From: Roseithermus sacchariphilus | Lineage (GTDB): Bacteria; Bacteroidota; Rhodothermia; Rhodothermales; MEBIC09517 | Direction: 5' to 3' | Length of the DNA stretch: 64,000 nucleotides | Assembly: GCA_003285105.1 (NCBI GenBank) | Contig: CP030158.1 | Span: 3,268,664-3,332,663 of the forward strand | In this document: one piece after another, positions 43,920 through 53,897 of the stretch | Numbering within the stretch: position 1 is the stretch's first letter | How the letters are laid out: every line of letters begins with the position of its first letter | Made by a program: the position numbers and the translations under genes | The notes under the pieces: model-generated | What the model saw: the letters and a program-made list of their open reading frames with translations, nothing else | Database searches by the model: none | What the model was told of the DNA's origin: nothing

Positions 43920-46223
43920 ATGTGGAAAATCGCTACCACCGGGATGCTGCGTTTCTGTGGCATCCTGGCACTCTTCCTCCTCGTAGCTCCCATGACGGCC
44001 CTGGGGCAACAGGGCCGAACGTTGAACATCGGCGCGCTCGAGTATTTCACCAACGAGATCATGAGCGCCGATGACATGAACTGGCCGCGAGGCGTCCGGC
44101 ACATGGCCCCCGAGATGCTGGACACCTACGGCATCACCGTCGGCCTGCGCAGGACCTGGACGGCTCCGGACGGGCAGACTTATAATGTCCAGGTGGCTCA
44201 GGTGATGCAGAACAAGTTCTCGGACATCGAGAACGTCACCGTTCCGGTCAGCGGTGCCTTCAAACGCGTTCACCGCAACCCCTATCCCACGAAGCAACTC
44301 GACGGGGTCAACTGGACGCAAACCTTCGATCAGAACGATCCGGTCGATCCGACCATCCCCTCGGATGCGATGATCTACACGGCCATCGACCTGTGGCCGA
44401 ACGCCAACCCGCGCATGGATATCCGGGTGGAGCGCTGGGCTTACGTCTTTGCCAACGACGACTATGATGACATGGTCATCATGGAGTACCGGATCTCCAA
44501 CACCGGTTCGCAGACGGCGGAAGACGTCGTGATCGGCCTCAACGCGGCCGTCCACTCGGAGGCGCACTACCCGGGTGACCTCTGGGGCGACTACTACGGT
44601 GCCACGTATCCGCGGTACGTGGGCGGCGATGCCAGCGCCGACTCCCTGCGGATGTGGTATGCCTGGCGCGCGGACATGTCCTCGAGTGGAAATCAGGACG
44701 ACACCGGCGATCCGCACTCGCAATGGGGCTACTTCCAGGAGCCGCAGTTCATGGGCCACATCGTCCTGCATGCCGATGCCAGCGCTTCGGACGAAAGTGA
44801 CGACCCCAACCAGCCGTTCAAAGCCGGCTGGTCGCAGCGGGACAAGGTGAAGAACCTCAACGAGGCCAGTCAGACGGAGGTCTATAACTTCCTGGCCAAC
44901 TCCTGGGACGTGCCGGACTACCCGTACGATACGTTTTACGACAGCGACCGCAATCCCAGCACGCGGGAGAACGGCTACTTCCGTGTGCTGGAGAAAGAGC
45001 CCGGCAAAGTGGCTCCCTACGGGATCGACCTGTATAGCTTCGATTCGGAGCAGGAGCAGGAGAAGAACGGGTTCTTCGGCTTCGGTCCCTACACGCTCGC
45101 GCCGGGTGAGGACGTGCGTATCGTGACGGCGTTCGTAGGAGGGGTGATTCCCTCGCGGCTGGCGATCGATGCCGGCCGGGCGTGGAACGGCGGCTTCGAA
45201 GGCCGCCCGGTCTTCGGGGTCTGTGACCTCTACGTGGCCAACCAGGCCGTCCCGTGCAACAACATGCCCGGTCCGCTTTCCTACAGCGACATGCACGGCC
45301 ATCCCATCGTGCAGTCCGGGGATGTCTACGGGCTGGAATTCGATCCGGTGAACGGCGGCCTGAAGGTGACCGATGCGCCCCTCGTGCCCGGTGGAAATAC
45401 GTTGACCAAGACGCAGAAGGACGACATCATCTACCTGGGCCAGAAGCTGATGTTCGAGACGGCCTCGATCGCCAAGCGCGTCTGGGACAGCGGCAACGTG
45501 AAGTACGGCCAGGGCACCTTCAACATCCCCTATGCGCCGGCGGCCCCCAGCCTCGTGGGCCTCTCGGAGAACGACCAGATCCGCCTGCAATGGTCGGACA
45601 ACACCCTGGACAACAGCCGGGGGGGGACGATCACCGGCTGGCGCGTGTATCGGGAATACAAGCGGCCTCCGGCGTTGACGTCGCCCTATGACACCACGTT
45701 CATCCGGATCGCGGACCTGCCGGTCAGCCAGACCGAGTATGTCGATACCGACGTGGTTCGCGGTGAGGATTACTACTACTACATCGTGGCCGTCAACGAC
45801 CAGGGCATCGAGAGCAGCCCCTTCCAGAACCGCACCGGTACGTCGGCCAACAAGGAGGACGAGGCGCTGGCTCCCACCCGGGCGCCTGCGGAGACGTGGC
45901 GGAGCGAGGATCCACTGGAGGGGGTGGTGGTCGTGCCCAACCCCTACCATGTGCAGGCCGCTCAGAAGTATCCCGGCAAGCGCCTGAACTTCCTCAACCT
46001 GCCCGCCTATGCGAACGTCCACATCTACACGATGACGGGGGATCGCATTCAGACCCTGGAGCATGACGCCAACACGGGCGACATCGACTGGGAGCGTCAG
46101 GATACCTTCAGCACGATGGAGATCGTCAGCGGTGTGTATCTCTACGTCGTCGAGGAGTTGGACGGCCCGCGGGGTAACCCGACCGGCCGCACGGCCATCG
46201 GCAAGTTCGTGGTCATCAAATGA
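43920..46223 (+). CDS. Secreted fibronectin-type protein with T9SS-like C-terminal domain
   Basis: 767 aa from ATG 43920, with AGGAG about 10 bases upstream and a signal peptide ending ALGQ. The large middle part is unassigned; it has many Trp, Tyr and Asp residues and repeated beta-type segments (MEYRISNTGSQTAEDVVIGL). Residues about 535-640 are a fibronectin type III-like domain (IRLQWSDNTLD, WRVYREYKR, YYYYIVAVNDQG). The end (VVPNPYHVQAA … NVHIYTMTGDRIQTL … GVYLYVVEE) is a T9SS/FlgD-like sorting tail. It follows the receptor and precedes a PorV-like protein, a triad common in Rhodothermota and related phyla. Confidence 0.75.
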   Translation: MWKIATTGMLRFCGILALFLLVAPMTALGQQGRTLNIGALEYFTNEIMSADDMNWPRGVRHMAPEMLDTYGITVGLRRTWTAPDGQTYNVQVAQVMQNKFSDIENVTVPVSGAFKRVHRNPYPTKQLDGVNWTQTFDQNDPVDPTIPSDAMIYTAIDLWPNANPRMDIRVERWAYVFANDDYDDMVIMEYRISNTGSQTAEDVVIGLNAAVHSEAHYPGDLWGDYYGATYPRYVGGDASADSLRMWYAWRADMSSSGNQDDTGDPHSQWGYFQEPQFMGHIVLHADASASDESDDPNQPFKAGWSQRDKVKNLNEASQTEVYNFLANSWDVPDYPYDTFYDSDRNPSTRENGYFRVLEKEPGKVAPYGIDLYSFDSEQEQEKNGFFGFGPYTLAPGEDVRIVTAFVGGVIPSRLAIDAGRAWNGGFEGRPVFGVCDLYVANQAVPCNNMPGPLSYSDMHGHPIVQSGDVYGLEFDPVNGGLKVTDAPLVPGGNTLTKTQKDDIIYLGQKLMFETASIAKRVWDSGNVKYGQGTFNIPYAPAAPSLVGLSENDQIRLQWSDNTLDNSRGGTITGWRVYREYKRPPALTSPYDTTFIRIADLPVSQTEYVDTDVVRGEDYYYYIVAVNDQGIESSPFQNRTGTSANKEDEALAPTRAPAETWRSEDPLEGVVVVPNPYHVQAAQKYPGKRLNFLNLPAYANVHIYTMTGDRIQTLEHDANTGDIDWERQDTFSTMEIVSGVYLYVVEELDGPRGNPTGRTAIGKFVVIK

Positions 46224-46268
46224 GCCCGGACCCCCGCATCGCAGGCTTTCTCTCACTTTGACACGGAT

Positions 46269-47318
46269 ATGGTCATGAAAAAGCTTACCTATACCGGGCT
46301 GATCCTGGCGCTCCTCGTGGCTCTCGGGTCCGCAGGGACGGCCCTGGCGCAACCGACCAAGTACGCCCAGGCCGGGATGCCCTTCCTCAAGATCGACGTT
46401 GGCAGCCGCATCGCGGCCATGGGCGGTGCGCACGCCAGCGTGCAGGGCTCGGCCAACGACATGTTCTCGAACCCGGCCGGCCTCGCCTTCCTGGAGGGCG
46501 TCGACGCCTCGTTCACGACGACGAGCTGGATCGCCGACATCAGCCATTACGGCCTCGGAGTGGCGTTCCGCGCCGGCAACATCGGGACGTTCGGTCTCAG
46601 CTACATCTTCATGGACTACGGCGACTTCGTCCGCACGGTGCCCTACACGGGGACCGACCCCGCGCTCCGGAACCAGGGCTACCTCACCAACGGCACCTTC
46701 TCGGTGAACGAGTACGCCATCGGGCTATCCTACGCCCGGCAGATCACCGGCCAGTTCTACGTCGGCGGGCATTTCCGCTACGCCAGCCAGGATCTGGGCA
46801 ACATCGTGATCTTCGACCAGGTGCGCGGTACCGAGGTGGACCAGGAGAACCAGGTGAACAACCTGGTCTTCGACTTCGGGACGATGTACTACACCGGCTT
46901 CCGGGATCTGCGCTTCGGCATGTCGATCCGCAACTTCTCGAACCAGTCGGACTACTACGACCAGCGCTTCGAGCTGCCGCTGACGTTCGACTTCGGGGTG
47001 GCGATGGATCTGCTCTCGCTGGCGGCCAACCCGCCGGGCGGTGAGAACAGCGCGCTGACGGTGGCGCTGGACTGGCAACACCCGCGTGACTATGAGGAGC
47101 GCCTCCACCTGGGCCTGGAATACGGGTTCATGGACATGGTCTTCCTGCGCGGCGGTTACAAGTTCAACTACGATGAAGAAGGGCTCACGGCGGGCATCGG
47201 GGTGAAGCTGGGCCTGGCCGGCTACGGCATCAAGGCCGAGTATGCGTACTCGGACTTCGGAGACTTCTTCGGCAACGTCAACCGGATCACGCTGGGCGTC
47301 TTCGGGTTGCAGGAGTAA
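46269..47318 (+). CDS. PorV/PorQ family outer-membrane protein
   Basis: 349 aa; ATG 46269 or 46275 (MKKLTY) both fit. Signal peptide ends TALAQ. The mature start, AGMPFLKIDVGSRIAAMGGA, followed by NDMFSNPAGLAF, is the hallmark of PorV/PorQ. A 14-strand barrel-like alternation follows. PorV shuttles T9SS cargo at the outer membrane; here the partner cargo is likely the sorting-tail protein encoded 45 bp upstream. Confidence 0.88.
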   Translation: MVMKKLTYTGLILALLVALGSAGTALAQPTKYAQAGMPFLKIDVGSRIAAMGGAHASVQGSANDMFSNPAGLAFLEGVDASFTTTSWIADISHYGLGVAFRAGNIGTFGLSYIFMDYGDFVRTVPYTGTDPALRNQGYLTNGTFSVNEYAIGLSYARQITGQFYVGGHFRYASQDLGNIVIFDQVRGTEVDQENQVNNLVFDFGTMYYTGFRDLRFGMSIRNFSNQSDYYDQRFELPLTFDFGVAMDLLSLAANPPGGENSALTVALDWQHPRDYEERLHLGLEYGFMDMVFLRGGYKFNYDEEGLTAGIGVKLGLAGYGIKAEYAYSDFGDFFGNVNRITLGVFGLQE

Positions 47319-47428
47319 CCTGTTTCATACACCCGGCCTGTCATCGGGAGCGGCGGCTCCGGCAGGGTGCCCCGGCAGCCTGTCCGGGTCCGCCGCCCCT
47401 GTCATGATGTGCCCGACCTGTCCATGGG

Positions 47429-47935
47429 ATGATGGCCCCGTTGCTTTGCCGCGCCGCCCTGGCGCTCTCGATCCTGGTGGTGCTGGCCGGTTGTTCCGGG
47501 AAATCCCAGCCCACCGAGCCGCAGAACCAGACGCCGGATTTCATTCTCGAGGATCACCTCGGCAATGTCTTCCAGCTATCGGAGCACCAGGGCACCCCGG
47601 TGATGCTCCACTTCTTCGCCACCTGGTGCGAGATCTGCCAGTCGGAGACGCCGATCCTGAACGAGCTGTACGCCGAGTACTCGCGCAACCAGCTCATCCT
47701 GGTCGGGGTGGCGGTGGACGGCGCGCACAAGGACGCCGTGGAGGCGTTCGCGGAAACGTATCAGGTGCAGTATCCGCTGTTGCTGGATGCGACGGGACAG
47801 GTCTCGCGCGCATACGGGGTGACCCAGACCGTGCCGGTGACTTATTTCATCGGAAAGGATGGGGTCATCATCGGCGCGGCCAGCGGCTATCGCAGTAAGG
47901 AGGAGTTCCAGCGGGCCATCCAGCAGATGTTGTGA
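47429..47935 (+). CDS. TlpA-like thioredoxin-fold lipoprotein
   Basis: 168 aa. Lipobox VLAGC (Cys22). Thioredoxin-like fold with redox motif ATWCEIC (Cys67, Cys70), cis-Pro in TVPVTYFIGKDG. AhpC/TSA-Redoxin subgroup as in TlpA/ResA, which reduce periplasmic disulfides. It follows the PorV-like gene by 110 bp and may help fold the cysteine-containing secreted protein upstream (inference). Confidence 0.88.
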   Translation: MMAPLLCRAALALSILVVLAGCSGKSQPTEPQNQTPDFILEDHLGNVFQLSEHQGTPVMLHFFATWCEICQSETPILNELYAEYSRNQLILVGVAVDGAHKDAVEAFAETYQVQYPLLLDATGQVSRAYGVTQTVPVTYFIGKDGVIIGAASGYRSKEEFQRAIQQML

Positions 47936-48047
47936 GGCAGGGCGCGGTTTGCGGGGCGTGACGTTTCCGTAGTGTTCCGGGGCAATGAACCCGGATGGTC
48001 TGTATCGTCCTTTCTTTTCTTCACCCTGATCGTCCGCCTGTCTGCTC

Positions 48048-49049
48048 GTGCGTATTTCGTTTGATGTGATAAGGGATGAACTCCGTCGCATCCTGCTCCA
48101 GGAAGGCTTCACCCCGGCCCGCGCCGAGCGCTGTGCCACCCTGTTTGCCGAAACCAGCCTGGACGGCGTCTATTCCCATGGCCTGAATCGATTCCCCCGG
48201 TTCGTCACGATGATCCGGCAGGGCACGATCGACGTGGCCGCCGAGCCGGTGTGCGTAGAGGCGTTCGGGGTGCTGGAACGATGGGATGGACGGCGCGGCC
48301 CCGGCAACCTGAATGCCGAGATTGCCATGGCGCGCACCATCGAGCTGGCCCGGACACACGGCATGGGATGCGTGGCGCTGCGCAATACCAACCACTGGAT
48401 GCGTGGCGGTACGTATGGCTGGCAGGCCGCGCGGGCCGGGATGATCGGGATCTGCTGGACCAACACCAACCAGAACCTGCCTCCCTGGGGAAGCCGCGAG
48501 CCGCGCATCGGCAACAACCCGCTCATCATGGCCGTGCCGCGCGCCGCGGGTGCCGTCGTGCTGGACATGGCCCTGTCGCAGTTCTCCTACGGGGCGCTGG
48601 CCTCCTACCGGCGGCAGGGGCGCCGGCTGTCCGTTCCCGGCGGCTACGACGCCGAAGGCCGCCTGACGGATGACCCCGGCGCCATCGAGGAGGCCGGCCG
48701 GCCGCTGCCGATCGGCTACTGGAAGGGGTCGGGCCTGTCGATCTTGCTCGACATGATCGGGGCGCTGCTGGCCGCCGGGCAACCGACGCACCGCATCCCG
48801 AACGACCCCCTGCAGGAAGCCGGCCTGACGCAGGTCTTCCTGGCCTTCGACGTGTCCCGGCTCTTCCCCGACGGAGGTGTCGATGCCCTGCTCGACGAGA
48901 TCGTGGCGCATCTCCATGCTTCGGCCCCCGCCGAGGGGGTGGACCGGGTCTATTATCCGGGCGAGCGGACACTCCTCACGCGCCGGGAGAACCGGGAGCG
49001 AGGCATCCCGGTCGACCCGGACATCTGGGCGGCGGTACAGGCCCTCTGA
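48048..49049 (+). CDS. YiaK-like 2-oxo-sugar-acid reductase (Ldh_2 family)
   Basis: 333 aa from a GTG start. LDGVYSHGLNRFPRFV holds the catalytic SHG. ALRNTNHWMRGGTYGWQAA and IGNNPLIMAVPR match 3-dehydro-L-gulonate 2-dehydrogenase (YiaK) more than malate dehydrogenase, and SQFSYGALASYRRQGR is also YiaK-like. It reduces 2,3-diketo-L-gulonate in its best-known form. It lies upstream of a Gfo/Idh/MocA and a DUF6807 gene, so a role with an oxidised sugar acid is likely. Confidence 0.8.
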   Translation: MRISFDVIRDELRRILLQEGFTPARAERCATLFAETSLDGVYSHGLNRFPRFVTMIRQGTIDVAAEPVCVEAFGVLERWDGRRGPGNLNAEIAMARTIELARTHGMGCVALRNTNHWMRGGTYGWQAARAGMIGICWTNTNQNLPPWGSREPRIGNNPLIMAVPRAAGAVVLDMALSQFSYGALASYRRQGRRLSVPGGYDAEGRLTDDPGAIEEAGRPLPIGYWKGSGLSILLDMIGALLAAGQPTHRIPNDPLQEAGLTQVFLAFDVSRLFPDGGVDALLDEIVAHLHASAPAEGVDRVYYPGERTLLTRRENRERGIPVDPDIWAAVQAL

Positions 49050-49108
49050 CCGGCACCGCCGTGGGGGTTGCCCGGGGTGTTGCCCCGTGTTTTTATGAGC
49101 CGAGGATC

Positions 49109-50113
49109 ATGACCGAACCTGTCGATACCGTCCGCTGGGGCCTCATCGGAGCCGGCGACGTCGCCGAGCACAAAGGCGGCCCGGCCCTCTACCATGTCCC
49201 CCACTCCCGCCTCGTCGCCGTGATGAGCCGCCGCCCCGAACGGGCACGGAGCTTCGCCGAGCGGCACGGCGCCGACCGCTTCTACACCGACGTGGACGAC
49301 CTCCTGGCCGATGAGGCGGTGAACGCCGTGTACATCGCCACGCCGCCCCACGTCCATTGCGAGCTGACCGAGCGGGCCGCGGCGGCGGGCAAGCACGTGC
49401 TCTGCGAAAAGCCGATGGCGATGACCGTGGCCGAGTGCCGCCGCATGATCGAGGCCTGCAAGGCTGCCGGCGTGCAACTCATGATCGCGTATTACCGCCG
49501 GTTCTTCCCGGCCTACGTCCGCATCAAGGCGCTGCTGGACGACGGCGCCATCGGGACCCCGTTGCAGGTCCGCGCCCATGTAGCCAGCCCCTACCAGCCC
49601 CGCCCCGATGGCGAGCGCCGATGGCTCGTCCAGCCCGGGGTGGCCGGCGGCGGCTTCCTGACCGACGTGGCCACGCATCGCCTCGATCTCATGACCTATT
49701 ACATGGGCCGGCCTACGCACGTGGCTGCCTTCACCGATACCCTTCGGTACGACTTCGACGTCGACGATGCGGATGTGGTGATCCTGCGCTTCGACGGTGG
49801 GGGACAGGGATCGGGGCTGTTCAGCTGGAGCACCGGGGTGGAGGTCAACGAGTTCGAGATCTGCGGGACGGCCGGAAGGATCCTGGGGCGGGACATCGGG
49901 CAGGGGCGATTCGAGGTGACGGCCGGCGGTGCTACGGAAACGTTTCATCTGCCGCCGCCTTCGATCACGCATCAGCCGCTCGTCGAGCACTTCGTGTCGT
50001 GCCTGCGTGCGGGGCAGCCCAACCGGCTCCCGGGCGAGGAGGGGATGCAGGCCACCCGCATCACGGAAGCCGCCTACCGATCCTCCCGGGATGCCGTCGT
50101 CGTGCGCCTGTGA
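49109..50113 (+). CDS. Gfo/Idh/MocA family oxidoreductase (cytoplasmic)
   Basis: 334 aa from ATG 49109. WGLIGAGDVAEHKGGPAL is the NAD(P) motif, and LCEKPMAMTVAECRRM contains the catalytic EKP Lys. GGFLTDVATHRLDLMTYY supplies the Asp/His active-site pair. No signal peptide, in contrast to the Tat-exported relative at 37143-38477. Likely dehydrogenates a sugar or inositol. Precedes a DUF6807 gene by 62 bp. Confidence 0.9.
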   Translation: MTEPVDTVRWGLIGAGDVAEHKGGPALYHVPHSRLVAVMSRRPERARSFAERHGADRFYTDVDDLLADEAVNAVYIATPPHVHCELTERAAAAGKHVLCEKPMAMTVAECRRMIEACKAAGVQLMIAYYRRFFPAYVRIKALLDDGAIGTPLQVRAHVASPYQPRPDGERRWLVQPGVAGGGFLTDVATHRLDLMTYYMGRPTHVAAFTDTLRYDFDVDDADVVILRFDGGGQGSGLFSWSTGVEVNEFEICGTAGRILGRDIGQGRFEVTAGGATETFHLPPPSITHQPLVEHFVSCLRAGQPNRLPGEEGMQATRITEAAYRSSRDAVVVRL

Positions 50114-50175
50114 ATCCGGCTCCGGTCCGGGACGGCTTCGACGGATACCATGCCAGAACGAAACGCAGAAAGCCG

Positions 50176-51393
50176 ATGAGTCTTCGTACGCTGTTGATGG
50201 GATGCCGCCTCTTGGTGGCATGCAGCCTGGGATGGTGGCTGGCCGCCTGTGGACAGGCCCCGGCATACACGGTGACCATCGAGGGCGGAGAGCACGACGT
50301 GCGCGGAGCCCTGGTGACGCTGGAACTGCCTCCCGACGTGCCCGACGGCCCGTTGCACCTCCGCGAAGCCTCCGGCGCGCGCCGGCCCGTGCAACGAACC
50401 GGTGCGTCCGGCGCCGTGGTGTGGATCGACCATCTGGCACCCGGCGAAACCCGGACGTTCACCCTGCATCGCGGCGAGGTAGAGGCGGGGCGCGTGCAGC
50501 CGGAGGCCCGGGACGGCACGGTGCGCTTCGTCGTCGATGGCCGGCCCGTGTTGCAGTACCAGGCCGTTCCGCGAACCCCGCCGCCCGGCGTCGACTCGAT
50601 CTACACGCGGGGCGGGTACATCCATCCCGTCTTTACCCCCTCCGGCGTCGTCGTCACCGACGACTTCCCGCACAACCACCTGCACCATCACGGCATCTGG
50701 GCCGCCTGGACGCGCACGCGGTACGACGGCCGGGAGCCCGACTTCTGGAACATGGGCGACGGTACCGGGACGGTCGTCCCCGTGAACGCCCGGGCCTTTC
50801 CGGCGGGACCGGTCTTCAGCGGCTTCGAGGCCGCACACCGCTACCTGGACCTGACCACCGGCCGGCCGGTGCCCGTGCTCGACGAAACCTGGGAGGTGCG
50901 GGTCTACAACGTGCGTGCCGCCGACCGCCCGGCCTGGCTCTTCGACCTGACCGTGACCCAGACGATGATCGGGGAGCTGCCGCTGGAGTTGCCGGAGTAC
51001 CGCTACGGCGGGGTGGGATTCCGGGGGCACGGGCAATGGGACGGGCCGGACGGTGCCGTTTTCCTGACCTCGGAGGGGCGGGACCGCAGCAACGGCCACG
51101 CCACGCGGGCCCGATGGTGTCACATCGGCGGGCTCGTCGATGGGGCACCGGCCGGCGTTTCGATCATGGATCATCCCGGCAATGTTCGCGCGCCTCAGCC
51201 CATGCGCATCCACCCCACCGAGCCGTTCTTCAACTACGCTCCGTCTCAGCTCGGGGACTGGGCCATCGAACCGGGGACGCCGCTCGTCTTGCGGTATCGG
51301 TATCTGGTCTACGACGGCGAACCGGACCCGGCGTGGATCGACGCCTACTGGCATGGATTCGCCGACCCGCCGGTCGCTCGTCTGCAGCGCTGA
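50176..51393 (+). CDS. DUF6807 (PmoA-type) lipoprotein
   Basis: 405 aa from ATG 50176. Lipobox WWLAAC. NHLHHHGIWAAWTRTRYDG and IMDHPGNVRAPQPMRIHP are the DUF6807 signatures also seen in the 38599-39702 protein, with the same order and spacing. Longer N-terminal beta domain than its paralogue. Function not established; location with oxidoreductases again points to sugar catabolism. It ends 3 bp before the convergent GNAT-like gene. Confidence 0.8.
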   Translation: MSLRTLLMGCRLLVACSLGWWLAACGQAPAYTVTIEGGEHDVRGALVTLELPPDVPDGPLHLREASGARRPVQRTGASGAVVWIDHLAPGETRTFTLHRGEVEAGRVQPEARDGTVRFVVDGRPVLQYQAVPRTPPPGVDSIYTRGGYIHPVFTPSGVVVTDDFPHNHLHHHGIWAAWTRTRYDGREPDFWNMGDGTGTVVPVNARAFPAGPVFSGFEAAHRYLDLTTGRPVPVLDETWEVRVYNVRAADRPAWLFDLTVTQTMIGELPLELPEYRYGGVGFRGHGQWDGPDGAVFLTSEGRDRSNGHATRARWCHIGGLVDGAPAGVSIMDHPGNVRAPQPMRIHPTEPFFNYAPSQLGDWAIEPGTPLVLRYRYLVYDGEPDPAWIDAYWHGFADPPVARLQR

Positions 51394-51396
51394 TCG

Positions 51397-52407
51397 TCAG
51401 GAGGGCCTCCGGTGGGGGAGGGTGCGTGCGCGATGGAGCAGCCGGAGCCACCGGCTGGGCCGGATCTCGGCCTGGTAGTACGGTGTGAGCACGGCCCCGA
51501 AGCGCCGCTTGAACTCTGCGATGGACGGCGTGTTGGCCCCGACGAAGTCGAACGCCAGAAGGCCCTCGTCCCGGAGCGCCGGGAGGAGGTGGCCGAGCAG
51601 CACCGTCATGGCCCCGCCCGGCCGGCTGCCGGCGATCCAGTAGGCCGCCGTCCGCCCGTCGTGGAGCACGCAGACGCCGGCCTCGACGGTGCGGGTGGCC
51701 GGGCGGCGGGCGATGAAGGTGCGCGCCATCCCGGCCTGGTGGAGCCGCCGGGCCAGGTGGATCACCCGTTCGCGGTCCGGCCGCAGCACCCGGCCGTGCC
51801 GGGCGTAGGCCGCCGCACAGAGCTCCACGACGTCCCCGATCGCTTCCGGGGCTTCTTCCACCGCAAAGCGGCCCGCCTCCCGGCGATACAGCCGCCGGGT
51901 GCCGGCCGACCAGCCCTGCCGGAGGTCCCCGTCGCCCTGCAGGTCGAGGAAGTACGTGTAGAGGGGGCGCACCGACCAGCGCTGCCAGGAAAACGCACGG
52001 ACGTCCGAGACGGCCGGCGGTAGCAGCAGCGAGACGTCGTCGTAGCGACGGGCGAGCGTGGCGCTCAGCGTCTGCCAGGGGGACGTGCCGTGGTGGACGG
52101 CGGCTTCGTCGGGCGGGGCGGTGCCCAGCAGCGCGGAGAAGGGGGTGAAGGGGAGCGGGCGGATGGTCTGGAACGGCCCCATCCGGCGGACGGGAAGCAG
52201 CGCCGCCGCCTGCCAGCCGGACCGGTCGTGGACGGCCACGAGGTGCAGGTCCAGGCCGAAGACGTCCGCCTGGGCCCGGAGGTATGCCAGGGCCGAAAAC
52301 GGCGAGCGCTGCGGGCTACGTTCCCACAGCGCTCGCCAGGCCTGATCGGCGGCGTCCGCCTCGATGGCCCGCCCCGGGTACGTGCTGACAGCGTAGGCGT
52401 CCGGCAT
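51397..52407 (-). CDS. FemAB/BioF2-like GNAT acyltransferase
   Basis: 336 aa with two GNAT-type halves: an N-terminal domain (AWRALWERSPQRSPFSALAYLRAQ) and a C-terminal domain with LYRREAGRFAVEEAP, GVCVLHDGRTAAYWIAGSRP and LLAFDFVGANTPSIAEFKRRFGA. The last segment matches the FemAB-like/BioF2-like acetyltransferase group involved in cell-wall or polysaccharide modification. Substrate unknown. It is 18 bp from the hslU stop side, same strand. Confidence 0.75.
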   Translation of the reverse strand: MPDAYAVSTYPGRAIEADAADQAWRALWERSPQRSPFSALAYLRAQADVFGLDLHLVAVHDRSGWQAAALLPVRRMGPFQTIRPLPFTPFSALLGTAPPDEAAVHHGTSPWQTLSATLARRYDDVSLLLPPAVSDVRAFSWQRWSVRPLYTYFLDLQGDGDLRQGWSAGTRRLYRREAGRFAVEEAPEAIGDVVELCAAAYARHGRVLRPDRERVIHLARRLHQAGMARTFIARRPATRTVEAGVCVLHDGRTAAYWIAGSRPGGAMTVLLGHLLPALRDEGLLAFDFVGANTPSIAEFKRRFGAVLTPYYQAEIRPSRWLRLLHRARTLPHRRPS

Positions 52408-52425
52408 GCCGAGGGCGGGCAGGGC

Positions 52426-53841
52426 TCAGAGGATGTACTGACTCAGGTCACGGTTCTCCACGACACGCTGCAGGCGATCCCGCACGCGATCCGCGTCGAT
52501 GACCAGGCGCGGCGCGTCGATCTCGTCCGGTACGTCGAAGAGCACGTCCTCCAGCAGCGTCGTCAGGATCGTGTGGAGGCGGCGTGCCCCGATGTTCTCC
52601 ACCGTCGAGTTCACCTCGGCCGCGATGCGAGCGATCTCGCGCACCGCCTCGTCGGTGAACTCGATCTCGACGCCTTCGGAGCGCATCAGCGCCGCGTACT
52701 GCTTCAGCAGGGCATTCTTCGGCTGCGTCAGGATCTTGTAGAAGTCCTCCTCGTCCAGGCTCGTCAGTTCCACCCGGATGGGGAAGCGGCCCTGCATCTC
52801 CGGGATCAGATCGCTGGGCTTGGAGACGTGGAAGGCCCCGCTGGCGATGAACAGGATGTGGTCCGTCTTGACCATGCCGTACTTCGTCATCACGTTCGAG
52901 CCTTCCACGATGGGCAGGAGGTCCCGCTGCACGCCCTCGCGGGAGACGTCCGGCCCGCCGCGTCCCTCCCCGGAGCGCGCCGCCACCTTGTCGATCTCGT
53001 CGATGAACACGATGCCGGACTGCTGCACGCGCTCCAGCGCCTCCTTCGTCACCTTGTCCATGTCGATGAGCTTCTGCGCTTCCTCCTGCGTCAGCAGCTC
53101 GCGGGCCTCGCGGATCGGGACGCGCCGCTTCTTGCGCCGCTTGCCGCCCAGGTTGCCGAAGAGATCCTGGAGGTTCATGCCCATCTCCTCCATGCCCATC
53201 GGCCCGAAGACCTGCAACATCGGCGTCTGGTCGGCGGTGACTTCCACCTCCACCTCCCGATCTTCCAGGTCACCGCGCTTGAGCTTCTCGCGGAACTTCT
53301 GCCGCGTGCGCTCGCGCAGCTCGTCCTCGTCGGTCGGCTCGCCGTTGGCATCGGCCTCGCTGCGGCCGGACATGAGGAAGCCGGGGCCGGGGATGACCTC
53401 CGCCGCAGGGCGCGGTTTGGCCGGCGGGATCAGCAGGTCCAGGATCCGCTCGTCGGCAATCTCGCGGGCACGCTCCTGGACGGAGGCCGTGTGTTCTTCC
53501 CGCACCATGTTCACCGCGATGTCCGTCAGGTCGCGGATCATGCTGTCGACGTCGCGGCCCACGTAGCCCACCTCGGTGAACTTCGTCGCCTCGACCTTGA
53601 TGAAGGGGGCGCCGGCCAGGCGGGCCAGCCGCCGCGCGATCTCCGTCTTGCCGACGCCGGTGGGACCGATCATGATGATGTTGTTGGGCATGATCTCGTC
53701 CCGCATGTCCTCGGGGGCGTTGCGCCGTCGCCAGCGGTTCCGCAGGGCGATGGCGACGCTCTTCTTGGCGTTCTGCTGCCCGACGATGTATTTGTCCAGT
53801 TCTGCAACGATCTGCCGGGGGGTCAATTCCTGTTCCATCAT
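52426..53841 (-). CDS. hslU: HslU, ATPase of the HslUV protease
   Basis: 471 aa AAA+ unfoldase. [17 protein letters not shown] starts the protein, [15 protein letters not shown] is Walker [18 protein letters not shown] is the pore loop region (GYVG), VFIDEIDK is Walker B, and the C-terminus ends in LSQYIL, which inserts into HslV. ATG 53839-53841 or 53836-53838. Unlike in most genomes, an NYN-domain gene separates it from hslV. Confidence 0.97.
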   Translation of the reverse strand: MMEQELTPRQIVAELDKYIVGQQNAKKSVAIALRNRWRRRNAPEDMRDEIMPNNIIMIGPTGVGKTEIARRLARLAGAPFIKVEATKFTEVGYVGRDVDSMIRDLTDIAVNMVREEHTASVQERAREIADERILDLLIPPAKPRPAAEVIPGPGFLMSGRSEADANGEPTDEDELRERTRQKFREKLKRGDLEDREVEVEVTADQTPMLQVFGPMGMEEMGMNLQDLFGNLGGKRRKKRRVPIREARELLTQEEAQKLIDMDKVTKEALERVQQSGIVFIDEIDKVAARSGEGRGGPDVSREGVQRDLLPIVEGSNVMTKYGMVKTDHILFIASGAFHVSKPSDLIPEMQGRFPIRVELTSLDEEDFYKILTQPKNALLKQYAALMRSEGVEIEFTDEAVREIARIAAEVNSTVENIGARRLHTILTTLLEDVLFDVPDEIDAPRLVIDADRVRDRLQRVVENRDLSQYIL

Positions 53842-53897
53842 CTCAAGCTCCGTCGTCTGGTGGGAAGCAGGGCACCGCAGGCCGGGGGGCCGTGCGG

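Noticed and set aside
43797-46547. 916-codon minus-strand frame opposite the sorting-tail protein
   Set aside because: Shadow frame; the plus-strand gene has a signal peptide, Shine-Dalgarno and C-terminal sorting domain.
49937-49946. GAAACGTTTC palindrome resembling a LacI-family operator
   Set aside because: It lies inside the Gfo/Idh/MocA coding sequence, lacks the outer TG/CA positions, and is easily explained by codon choice.
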